Of a DNA stretch of 64,000 nucleotides, positions 34,729 to 43,912 are shown one piece after another (the first letter of the stretch is position 1; each line of letters opens with the position of its first letter). The DNA is from Fragum whitleyi (Eukaryota > Mollusca > Bivalvia > Cardiida > Cardiidae): assembly GCA_948146395.1 (NCBI GenBank), contig OX411559.1:39612679-39676678 (forward strand), read 5' to 3'. The translations under genes and the position numbers were made by a program. The notes below the pieces were generated by a model. The model ran no database searches. It saw only the letters and a program-made list of their open reading frames with translations, and was not told where the DNA came from.

Positions 34729-35040
34729 ATAATACGTACTTAGTGTTTTGTATTAAAAAAAAATCTAACGAGGTCGCTAAAATTGATAATGGTCGAGGCT
34801 CTGCCGAGACAATTATCAAATCTCACAACCGAGTTAGATATTTTTTTCATACAATACACAAGTATGTATTATATTTATCTTATAACCTCTATTTGTCTTG
34901 TTTTCGTCGATGTTTCTAACTGAAATTCAAGTTTCTAAAAATAACCGTATTATATCATTGTTCTACAAATAACTGTGATATCATACGGGATGTTATCACA
35001 AGGATATTTGTATTGTTATAAGATAAATACAAAACTTTTT
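34729..35040. mobile_element. MITE (AATACGTACTTAGTG family), copy 1
   Basis: Inverted arms AATACGTACTTAGTGTTTTG and ATACAATACACAAGTATGTA surround GAGGCTCTGCCGAG. A tail runs to GTTATAAGATAAATACAAAA, itself inverse to ATTTATCTTATAAC. A second copy lies at 41996-42272. Confidence 0.7.
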
Positions 35041-35140
35041 TATAAATTCTTTATTACTTTAATATTGGAAAATATCTAGCCCTATATAAAATTTTAGATT
35101 CAAAAACATAATACTGTAATAGTTTATTAATATTTATATT

Positions 35141-35321
35141 AATATTTGTGACCAAAGGGATTTGGTATATGATGATTTAGCCCTTAAAAAAATATTTTTG
35201 AAAAAAAACTATATATAAATATAGTCTATATCTATTCATTATAATTATTTTTTTTCATCAGAAATATCTTTTAGGATCTACCCGTAATCATCATGTGCAA
35301 AATCCCTGTGGTCACAAATTT
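35141..35321. mobile_element. Palindromic MITE, ~180 bp
   Basis: Arms AATATTTGTGACCAAAGGGA and, inversely, AATTTGTGACCACAGGGATT, each continuing about 40 bases (ATGATGATT). Confidence 0.6.
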
Positions 35322-35616
35322 CAATTAATGTTTTATTGTTTAACATAATAAACCATCTCTTCAATTATACTGTGTACACAGACAGATCCACCCACTTATT
35401 ATACTCAACATCATCTATAAAATGAAATGCTGATGCTTTTGACATTACAATAACACACCACACATGCTAAATGACAGGCCTTTTTTTTGGTGAAATTCTC
35501 CTTCATCAATATCAACAACTTTTCATTAAATTTAGATCCAGAAAAATGTAGTTAAACTATTTTACACTCCCAAAGGGTAACAAAACAAATTACAGGATTG
35601 TGATCATATCATAATG

Positions 35617-35775
35617 GAAATAATTTCATTTTGAGATTGATGTGTCCATGAATATAGTCTGATGGGAGGGAGGAGTTATATGCAAAGCAAATCCTCCGTT
35701 TCCGCCCTCGAATTTTACCTTTTGCATAACACTCCTCATCCACCAGACTTATCAACACTAAAATGAAATTGTTTC
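35617..35775. mobile_element. Palindromic MITE, ~160 bp
   Basis: Ends GAAATAATTTCATTTTGAG and, inversely, GAAACAATTTCATTTTAGTG. Internal arms AGGAGTTATATGCAAA and TTTGCATAACACTCCT. Confidence 0.6.
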
Positions 35776-36070
35776 ATAAACAAACATCAGAGGTTTCAAA
35801 TGGCATGACATCAAATTAGAATCAAAACAACAAGAAGGCTAAAGCAATATATCAGGTTTTCTCCACGAAAACAGCAAAAGTTAAAAATATTTTTTATAAA
35901 AATACCTCCCAACAAGAGTACCATTGTCAAAATATACGCCGCCACTTTGCTGCTGATTTAAAAAAATAATTGTACACACTTCTCATTTTGATTAGGTCAG
36001 TTAACAAGAACATTTGTCAAAGTTTCGTCCAAATTGGTCCATAAATGAGGGAGGAGTTGCGTTCACAAGA

Positions 36071-36354
36071 TTTTTATGCCCCCGTATCGAGAGATCGGGG
36101 GCATATTGTTTTACTCATATCCGTCTGTCTGTCTGTCTGTCCATCCGTCTGTCTGAAAACTTAACCTTGCCAATATCTTCAAGCCTATTCAAGATACAAA
36201 GCTAATATTGGGCATGATGATAGATCTCAATGATCCGCATCTGCTGGTACCAAAGTCAAGGTCATGTGACAAGGTCAAGGTCATCTGTCAAGGTCAAACT
36301 TTGAAAAAAAATGCCGTTACAGGGGCATACGTGTTTCACAAACACATCTTGTTT
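36071..36354 (+). mobile_element. ATGCCCCCG/CGGGGGCATA-headed element within an older repeat
   Basis: The leader hairpin ATGCCCCCGTATCGAGA / GATCGGGGGCAT is followed by TATTGTTTTAC, a GTCT microsatellite and CAAGGTCAAGGTCATC units. It ends GGGGCATACGTG...CATCTTG. It interrupts a repeat whose halves (AAAGTTTCGTCCAAATTGGT, GAGGGAGGAGTTGCGTTCA) reappear at about 36443-36495. Confidence 0.6.
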
Positions 36355-36658
36355 TACATGAAGGCCCCTTTATCCATGACTTGGCAGAAATTCACCAAAC
36401 CATGACTTCATGCACATGGTCAGGTGACTAGAAACATTCTGTGAAAGTTTCATCCTAATTGGTCCATTAATGAGGGAGGAGTTGCATTCACAAGAAAAGT
36501 GGATGTACGTACCATACGTACAGAGGGACAGATAGACTGAGAGAAGATGACAACAATATACAACAATATACAAACAACAGAAGCTATCGGCACATTTCAA
36601 GTTTAAAGTATTGAGATCATTTGCGCATTAACAAAATGTCATAGTAGAATAACCATCA

Positions 36659-36754
36659 TCACATGATGGAACACACTTTTGATTTGTTTTTCCCGTTATT
36701 TTCTGCCAGCATACGCTTTATTTCTCCAAGTTCTCTCAAAGTCTCGTCAGAATT
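36659..36754 (-). CDS. Schlafen-like gene, last exon with CaaX box
   Basis: 96 bases: 31 codons and TGA at 36659-36661. Acceptor ctttcctttccag. Begins NSDETLRELGEIKRML, ends NGKNKSKVCSIM. C-S-I-M at the very C-terminus fits C-a-a-X with Met, favouring farnesyltransferase; the Lys-rich stretch before it mirrors the polybasic region of prenylated small GTPases. Confidence 0.8.
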   Translation of the reverse strand, partial: NSDETLRELGEIKRMLAENNGKNKSKVCSIM

Positions 36755-39700
36755 CTGGAAAGGAAAGAAAGAAATTAGGATGATTAATTACTTTCTCTTT
36801 TAATTAAGAACAACTAAATCTATCATTTAACCCTTTGGCAGATGAACTGGTTGGAAAGTGGATGAAGATCTAAGTAAAAAAAGGGACATAATCAACACAA
36901 AATGCATCTAGAGTTAGCCCCCTTGATAGCATAGATAATGCTCTTTTGATGGTGAACATGATTGCCAAGGTTCGAGTGAATGCCTTCAGTAGAACAAGAG
37001 ATATCACAAAATATCAAGGGTTTTGCATGATGATGACGACAGCAACAACAACAACAACAATGAGAACAACAATGACCAGAACACAACAACACCAAGGCTA
37101 TAGCAATACCTCAGGTTTTCTCCCAAAACAGCCTAGCTATAAACTTCTCCCATCATCTCTTATATAGATAGAGGATATTGAATGAGTGGTCATCATTCCA
37201 TTAGTCTAATAACAATTACTGTGTTATATCAAAAATATTCAACAGGGTTATTTCTCTCCTGCAACATAAGTCATATTATAAAAGACTTTAGTGAACAAAC
37301 ATCTTACATGGTTTGATTTCTGCTGGTCTTCTTCCAGATGACGTATTTGTGATTTTTGATGTTCAAATTCCGCATTCCTCCGTTCTAACTCATCACCTTT
37401 CCGCTCTATTTCCTCGTTCTTTCTATGAAGTTCTTCCTTCATCAGTCTATTTTCCCGTTCTTTATTTTCCAGTTCTTTTTCTTTCACTTCTAATTCTTTC
37501 ATGCGCCTGTCAAATTCTGATTTTCTATTTTCTAATTCTTTGGCAATGTTTCTTTCATTTTTCTTTAGTTTGTCAATTTCTGATTCGAATAGCTGCAAAA
37601 TAACACGAAAAGATTTTTCATTATTAACCCAGTATTGATCTATCAACAATAAACTTTGGAACATTGATTGTCTTAGACTGTCTACATTAATGTTTTTTAA
37701 TGAAATACATGTATATTTACTCTTTATTTACAAAGGTTTATAGTATTCGACTGTAAAACAAAAAGGATTCAAATGTGTGAGTTCAGGAGGTGCGTATTAG
37801 AGGGTGTTACTCTAGTCTAAAATCTTCATTTCTGAATGAATGAGTACCCATAACATAGGGTTTGTGCTTTAAGGCAGTGGAACAGTAATAGTTCCACAAT
37901 ATTTCGGATCACATTATCTTTTACCATGTTAACTGAGGTTCCCTAATGAGAATCATTAGGAAACCTTGGTAAAAATTGATAAAGTTCATTACTGCTGAAA
38001 CATTGTGGATCTATTACAGGTCCATGACCTTTATTATGGAAATACTACAATCTAAAATTTAAAAAACCTTCTATCAGTAGCTCTGTGCAACTAAAGCTCA
38101 ATCAAACGTTGAATTCACAGGGATTTCAAAACATTTGTGACTCGTCACGCAAAAAGGGACCATCTGGGTCATACAGTTTGCATCGTATTGTCATCCTGAG
38201 CATGAGGTAGCACTTCAAACTTCACCTTCAAGTTTGAGACATGCTTTATATAGACACACTTTATTTGTAATACCAGGTACAATTTCTAATTTATTAGACA
38301 CAACTTGTGGCATAAAGATACAGAAGCCAGCCCTGTGTTCAGGGTGAAAATAAGTACAAACTGTTTGGAAAATAAACCTTGCTTTGCAGCCAAAAATACA
38401 TGCAAAGCGGGGTATAATTTGCAAACAGTTTGCATCGTATTGTCATCCTGAACATGTGGTAGCACTTCAAACTTCACCCTCAAGTTTGATACATGCTTTA
38501 TATAGACACACTTGACTGGGTAATGCCATGTACAGTTTCTGGGGGGCTTGCTTGTCCTCCCTTATAGATCAAATGCAGGTCTAAATTAAGGTAGTGGAAC
38601 TGTAATAGTTCCGCAACATTTCGGAACTCATGATCTTTCACAATGTTGACCGAGGTTTCCTAATGAAAATCATTAGGAAACCTCGGTTAACACTGTTAAA
38701 GTTCATTACTTCCGAAACGTTGTCGAACTATTACGGGTTCACTACCTTAAGACACAACAATATATATCACAAAACGAATTACAACAAAAGACTATTAATA
38801 GTTAGTTATGTCATTTCTCCTATTAACTTTGAGATTGTGATCCTCTTCAGCAAATCAGATTGGGTTCTCAATCACCCATTAGCAGATATTTCCATTAATT
38901 AATAATTTAATTCTAGATGATTATTACATCAAGTTTTGTTTTCCATTCTGAATGGCTAAAGTATTAGTCTTTTTTCTCAATGAAAACAATTTTGATTACA
39001 CAGCTATTTTGAAAGCTTCTGCACAAAGAAGTCCCCTAAAAAATCTGTTTCATAATTGAAAAATCTTTACTTTTTTAATACTTTTTTAATATTAAATTAA
39101 AATATATGAAGATAATATATGTTGATTTCATAGAGGAATGAAACTAAAAACCTAATCACACTAAGCACTTTGCATAATCATACAGCGTGATTAGGTTTTT
39201 TGTTTTATACCTCAATAAAATCAACAAATACTCTCTTTTCTCTTAATTAAATGAGAGGACCAAGAGAGCCTGTATGGCTCCACTGGCTTTAACATCTCCA
39301 GACTTTTATTTTACAAAGCTTACTTTGACTGAAAACAACACTTTGAAGTCTCTTTAGAACTATTTTGTAATGATTTACTGAGTCTGGCCCACTTTGCACC
39401 AAAATACTTGTTCGCCATTAACTTGCATAACCTTTATCCATCTTATTGACAACATAAAGGTGATAGCAAGAAGAAGATAACTCTAAACACATTTTCTGGA
39501 ACAATTTCAGTAAAGGGTCATCCAAGGAACATCAATACCAAGTTTCATTAAAATTGGACCAATGGTTTGAGAGAAGAAGACTTTTTAAAGATTTTACAGT
39601 GAAAATAAGGCCCTCCCTACAACACCTATATCTGTGGGTCAATCAAAATTTCTTTAATAATTTAAGAAAATGGTCACCTTAGTAGAAGATGTTTAAAGAA

Positions 39701-42700
39701 AAAGTTTACGCACACACGGACGAACTTATGGATGGATGCACACATGACAGACACAACATCGTGACAATAGCTTGCTGACCCTCGGCTAGTTTAGCTAAAA
39801 AGATTAATAAAACAAATACCCTTCTAGTCCATTCCTGAATTTTCTTGGCTTTCAGCGGGCCCTCCAGACTACCATCTCTACGTAGAAACACTCCCTGTTT
39901 ACTCTCATACAGACGATCTTGACCCACAAAATTGGATCCAACCACATTGATCTCTATTACAAAATTGTCACCTGGAAACAAAATAATTTTCGGTTGTCTA
40001 TCAAAAAGAAGCATTCATTTTGCATGAAAATTTGTCTTTATATCCCAACAAAAACAACTTGAGTATGCAGTTATTTCTTATGCTAGTTGCGCACAAAGTA
40101 GTGCCTTAAAAAATTCTCATATTTAGTAAAATATAATTTTTTTTGTTTTATTTCATTAAACATAACATTGATCTCTAAAATAAAGTGTCACCTGGAAATA
40201 CAGTTCTGTTGATCAGCTTGTAAGAAATACTGTATTTCCCCTAATAATAGTGCCCTCCCTAATCCGGGTTACATCCCTACGTTTTTTACCAAGAAAACCC
40301 ACTTCAAATACCTAAATCTTAAGAACTTGTTGAGACTTCTTTTCTAAGTAGATGTGAATTTCCACTAAACAGAATTTACCTCAAAGTAAAGGGGAAAGGA
40401 CCTAATAGACATAAGTTTAATTTTTTTTAAAGAAGATGCATACTAAATAAAAGCTCCCTGACCATGTTATGTATAATTCCTGGAAGTGTTTATTAGGAGA
40501 AATATGGAAATAATGATAGAAAATAGTTTTGGGTTTTGCATGGAAAAGGCATTAAAAGGGAACATTCATATGTAATATCACATGAAATATAAAACCTGAA
40601 ATTGAAATCAATATTTTATACAAAAATGTAGCACAGGAAATTTGCTATAAACAGAAAAAAAATTCTGGAACAATTTTGGGCCTATTTTTTCATCCCAAAT
40701 TTACATGCTTATTACTGACTAAATTATTTCTGTACCTATACGACAGGCAATAAATGGCTAGCATTATCCATTGCTCAGCTCAAAACAGTTAAATCTGTCT
40801 ATAAACATAAAGGTAGTTACAACTGTTTTGCAATAAGCCATTGTTATATCAGGAATCTCATTTCTTTCATGAGTATAGTGTCTTATCTGTGGACAAATGC
40901 ATGCAATATTTGAGTGAGTTGAGAATTCATTAAGGCCCCTTTCTTATGTGATCCTCTCTGAAACTTTTAGAAAAGAAAGATTCTCATGACCCTAAAGTGT
41001 TTATGATAATTTTGAAAGAATGCAATAATATCTATTAACTTCAATGTATAAAAACATATTGTTTATGGACAGACAAAAAGCTTTAACTTAACATGCCATT
41101 CCATTTTGGCTGTTCCAGCCTCTCCCCATTTTAGCCAAAACTCAGCCAGAAAGTGAAACTATAGTTTGGTTTTGTAAGCTCTTAATAAACTACTCAAAAT
41201 TTGCTAAGGATCACTTTTTTCTAGATGAATATTTTTGTATCATGATCAATTTATACATTTTTTTTATGTTTCTGAGAACTTCTGTGTTTTAGGTATTCAG
41301 ATCTTTGAAAAAGAATGATTGTCTGGTTGTTGCTGTAAGAGAAAGGCTTGCCCAAAGGACATAAGGGTCAAACATCATCAATTTTGATGTTATCATGAAA
41401 ATAAAGAAATTTATCCAAAATTTTTAAAATTTCTGTATAGTTCAATAGCATGTGTGATGTCCCTGGGCTTCAATTACAGCCTGCCAACCACTGTGCATAC
41501 TGCTTATAAGCCTCCTGATCTTATATTGTTGAATATGTTCCCATTCTTCAAGAAGAGCCTGTCTCAAGCTCTTGTACTGATGCCGTTTGCACCGGACATG
41601 ATGAAACAGCTGTCTTTAACATGTAACAAGCATGATCTTCATTCGCGTATACATACAAAGTGATTTTTTTTTAAGTTTAATACCTCCATAAAAACAACAA
41701 ATACTCTGTTCATTTCTTTAGTGCAAGAGTAATGCTCTGAACAAAATCCTAGAGAGACACATCAACACACATACACACACTTGTAAATGTGACAACCATG
41801 TCTCGCTCAGACAGGATCTTGAACTTCTTACAAACCTTGGTTATTGCCATGCTCATCTAGTACGGGAACCAGTCGTAAACTGTAATCTTTTGGAAATACA
41901 TCGGGGGAAATATCCTTAACAGCTTCGTCAACTTGTCGTCGGATGTAATCCTCCTGATCACGATGTAGAGTATAACCTTGGACCAATCCTTAAATATATA
42001 TAATACGTACTTAGTGTTTTGTATGAACAAAAATATCTAATGAGGTTGGGAGAATTGAAAATTGTCGAGGCTCTGCCGAGACAATTATAAATTCTCACAA
42101 CCAAGTTTGTAATTTTTTACATACAATACACTAAGTCTGTATTATATTTTAATCTTATAACCTATATTTGTCTTGTTTTCGTCAGTGCTTCTAACTGAAA
42201 TGCAAGTTTCTAAAAACAACCGCATTATATCATTGTTCTAAAAATAACTATGTGATATCATACGGGATGCCAATTATGAAATTAACTTAAGATTCTTCAA
42301 AGGTCAAACTCAGAGGTCAAAGTCAAATATCAAAATTGAGTCTTTTTAGGGGCAAGGACAAGTACTGGTAAGGTACCGGGCTCAATAGCTTTTGTCCTGT
42401 GACAATCGTCCAGTTTGTTCTAATATGTACAGCCAACATAAAACTGAAAAGAAAATCCATGCAGTTTACCTGAATTATCTACGCCTAAAAGAATTGTTCC
42501 ATCTTCATTACTGTTTACAAAGCCACATATATATTTAGCGACGTTGTCACGGAAACCATTTTTTATGAATCCAGGGCCTGCTTTGAACTCAATACTTCTA
42601 CTTTCTGAAAGGTCCAATTTTTCATTGAGGCTACAATGGAGGAAATTTGATAATTAGTTTGGTGAAACACAAATCAAGAGGTCAGCAAAACACACAATAA

Positions 42701-43722
42701 ACACCTCAGAATGTAACAAATTTTGATGCTGATTATATGAATATTGTCTATTGGGCATATAAACAATTCTACAAACTCAAGCTGTGTTTACAATATGTTT
42801 TAGCTGCTGGTACAAGAGTATAATATATTGTACATAAAATTATAGGTTTGAAGCTAGATTCTATTTACCTCAATTTGACCTCTGTCAATTATAGTAAAAA
42901 ACTGACCTACTTGGCTTTGTCAGTATATGTACAATAAAACACTTATTAAATGACCAATTTATGAAGGGACCACCAAAAAGAGTTGAAGAAAATGGTACAA
43001 CTTTTGTGTACAAATTTGATATATAATTTTGATTTGTAATGGCAATTTTCTCAAAAATTTATTATTACAACTCAATAGAATCATCTCATTGAGACAATTC
43101 TAATCATGAGTTTTAAAAACATGGAATTTGTTTTGAATATTTTTTAGACCAATGATATCTATTTTCAAAGGTATTTATTTAAAGAAGGGGATTTTGAAAA
43201 TGGTCGCTTAACAAAAATGGTCGCTTAGTAGGTGTGGTCGCTTGAGTAAGATTGCCTTTATTTTATATATAAGTAATTTTTCTCACAGGTCAGGTTCAGG
43301 TCAAATAAACTTGAGGTGTACTAAACTTTAACCCTTGTCATGCTGAACCCCGAATATTCCTACCTTGGCAGGAGCTATAGACAAACATCAGCCTGCACAT
43401 ATGAGCAGTCTGATCTTTGTCTATACCACCTGTTTTTCCTTTTCTGAACCAGGAAAAACCTTTAAAGGGATAATTTTCAAAATGAATATCATCTCACACA
43501 CAGTGTATCCAGTGCTTTGAGCACTTTCGATTTTATAGCAATTTTGCCAAGAATATCATTCAGCATGACGAGGGTTAACATTGTATTAATGTAAAGACGT
43601 TACCTAAAATGATTTCGTGGTATATAACTCTGTGTCATACTTTCTAACGTAGATAACTGCTGACTGCTATTTTGACCATAGTACATGTAGCTTGGATCTT
43701 TACCTTTCCTCTTTCTACCCAT
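36659..43722 (-). CDS. Schlafen-like AlbA_2 / coiled-coil / CaaX protein, complete six-exon gene
   Basis: Six exons (43722-43604, 42630-42470, 41988-41836, 39971-39820, 37592-37308, 36754-36659) join with matching phases (2,1,1,0,0) into 321 codons. Residues ~41-195 form a Schlafen AlbA_2 domain: SESRSIEFK (49-56), NEDGTILLGVDNSG, then a KDISPDVFPKDYSLRLVPV block and VFLRRDG. Glu49, Glu54 and Asp91 match the acidic RNase triad known from SLFN13. Residues ~196-305 are an unbroken charged coiled coil (KELEVKEKELENKERE). The protein ends GKNKSKVCSIM: a CaaX box with basic residues, predicting farnesylation and membrane attachment. Known for the family: nucleic-acid binding and tRNA/rRNA cleavage. 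Inferred here: a membrane-tethered, oligomeric RNase-like protein. Introns are 481-2227 bases and full of transposons. Confidence 0.85.
37167..37285. repeat. Short relative of the 31116 foldback
   Basis: GAGGATATTGAATGAGTGGT followed by AATATTCAACAGGGTTATTT and GTCATATTATAAA matches the outer and central parts of the foldback arms at 31121 and 31474-31520. Lies in the last intron and ends just before exon 5. Confidence 0.5.
37308..37592 (-). CDS. Schlafen-like gene, exon 5 (coiled coil)
   Basis: 285 bases, exactly 95 codons in phase 0, from LFESEIDKLKKNERN to EEDQQKSNH. Acceptor gttattttgcag; donor CAT|GTAAGA. Almost every heptad position is Lys, Glu or Arg with Leu/Ile/Met cores, giving a long parallel-type coiled coil. 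Non-repetitive at DNA level. Confidence 0.85.
37873..38030. mobile_element. TTAA-flanked palindromic MITE, decayed copy
   Basis: Starts after TTAA at 37869 with GGCAGTGGAACAGTAATAG. Centre TCCCTAATGAGAATCATTAG. Its right end has diverged. Sister of 38590-38746. Confidence 0.6.
38171..38540. repeat. ~115-bp direct repeats at 253-bp spacing
   Basis: AGTTTGCATCGTATTGTCAT and about 95 further bases occur at about 38175 and 38428. On the minus strand both copies read an open peptide (VKFEVLPHAQDDNTMQTV / VKFEVLPHVQDDNTMQTV) with mostly conservative changes. Located in intron 4 of the Schlafen-like gene; function unknown, possibly a duplicated exon remnant. Confidence 0.5.
38590..38746. mobile_element. 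TTAA-flanked palindromic MITE, 157 bp
   Basis: TTAA at 38586-38589 and 38747-38750. Ends GGTAGTGGAACTGTAATAGT and inversely GGTAGTGAACCCGTAATAGT. Perfect central palindrome GGTTTCCTAATGA / TCATTAGGAAACC. Almost the entire element folds on itself. Confidence 0.8.
39245..39805 (+). mobile_element. Degenerate pearl-like element in intron 4
   Basis: Leader GAGAGGACCAAGAGAGCCTG with GGCTCCACTGGC, two core repeats (CATCCAAGGAACATCAATAC, GGGTCAATCAAAATTTCTTT), ACAC/ACGG tail remnants and an end CTCGGCTAGTTTAGCTAAAA. Same family as 9205-10635. It stops 15 bases short of exon 4. Confidence 0.7.
39820..39971 (-). CDS. Schlafen-like gene, exon 4
   Basis: 152 bases, phase 1 to phase 0. Acceptor tttgtttccag; donor AGG|GTATTT. 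Reads NFVIEINVVGSNFVGQ, QGVFLRRDGSLEGPL and IQEWTRR, the closing strands of the AlbA_2 fold. Confidence 0.85.
40231..40506. mobile_element. MITE with TGTATTTCCCCTAATAA ends
   Basis: Left CTGTATTTCCCCTAATAATA and right inverse CCATATTTCTCCTAATAAAC. Intron 3 of the Schlafen-like gene. Confidence 0.5.
41442..41625 (-). pseudogene. Tc1/mariner transposase C-terminal fragment
   Basis: Minus-strand frame ends ...LRQALLEEWEHIQQYKIRRL, ISSMHSGWQAVIEAQGHHT, CY and stop at 41442-41444. This is the recognisable C-terminus of Tc1-family transposases (W-x-x-I-x-Q-x-x-I-R-R-L-I-x-S-M ... GHxxxY). Upstream, TASVQEL is in another frame, so at least one frameshift has occurred, and the DDE core is missing. 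An inert remnant in intron 3. Confidence 0.75.
41836..41988 (-). CDS. Schlafen-like gene, exon 3
   Basis: 153 bases, 50 full codons between split Gly codons. Reads LVQGYTLHRDQEDYIRRQVD then FPKDYSLRLVPVLDEHGN, the typical second part of the Schlafen box. Donor CAAG|GTTTGT. The acceptor tatatatatttaag lacks a pyrimidine tract and directly abuts a MITE. Confidence 0.85.
41996..42272. mobile_element. MITE (AATACGTACTTAGTG family), copy 2
   Basis: Sister of 34729-35040 with arms TAATACGTACTTAGTGTTTT and ACATACAATACACTAAGTC. It fills over half of the 481-base intron 2 and starts only 8 bases upstream of exon 3, so it supplies that exon's splice-acceptor surroundings. Confidence 0.75.
42470..42630 (-). 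CDS. Schlafen-like gene, exon 2 (AlbA_2 start)
   Basis: 161 bases. Acceptor tttcctccattgtag; donor CAG|GTAAAC. Encodes the E-x4-EFK motif, a helix (KNGFRDNVAKYICGFVNS) and the EDGTILLGVDN strand-turn that carries the third acidic residue. The next exon completes the Gly codon. Confidence 0.85.
43332..43574. mobile_element. TTAA-flanked (piggyBac-type) MITE, 243 bp
   Basis: Ends CCCTTGTCATGCTGAA and TTCAGCATGACGAGGG with TTAA at 43328-43331 and 43575-43578. Located 29 bases inside intron 1 of the Schlafen-like gene, next to the exon 1 donor. A second family member lies at 47196-47422. Confidence 0.85.
43604..43722 (-). CDS. Schlafen-like gene, coding exon 1
   Basis: 39 codons plus 2 bases. 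ATG at 43722 is the first after an in-frame TGA. The exon itself begins at 43755 after acceptor cttcattgcag, so a 5'UTR exon lies upstream. The N-terminus is basic (MGRKRKGKD), then Ser/Gln-rich. Donor TAG|GTAACG. Confidence 0.8.
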
Positions 43723-43912
43723 TCCTCATCGATTATGCTTCCATATAATGACTCACTGCAATGAAGAAAGAATTCAGCCCTGCGTTCAGGATATCAAAGG
43801 CCTTGCGTATGTTAGCAAGCACTTTCCTGCTTTCCTATGCTGGATGGTGTGCCTACTTGGGGCGCTTGCATAAATGGCTCAACAACTTCACTAGGTTACA
43901 AGCTGAGCAAAT

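Noticed and set aside
37313..37603. Plus-strand 96-codon frame
   Set aside because: It is the antisense shadow of coiled-coil exon 5 of the Schlafen-like gene.
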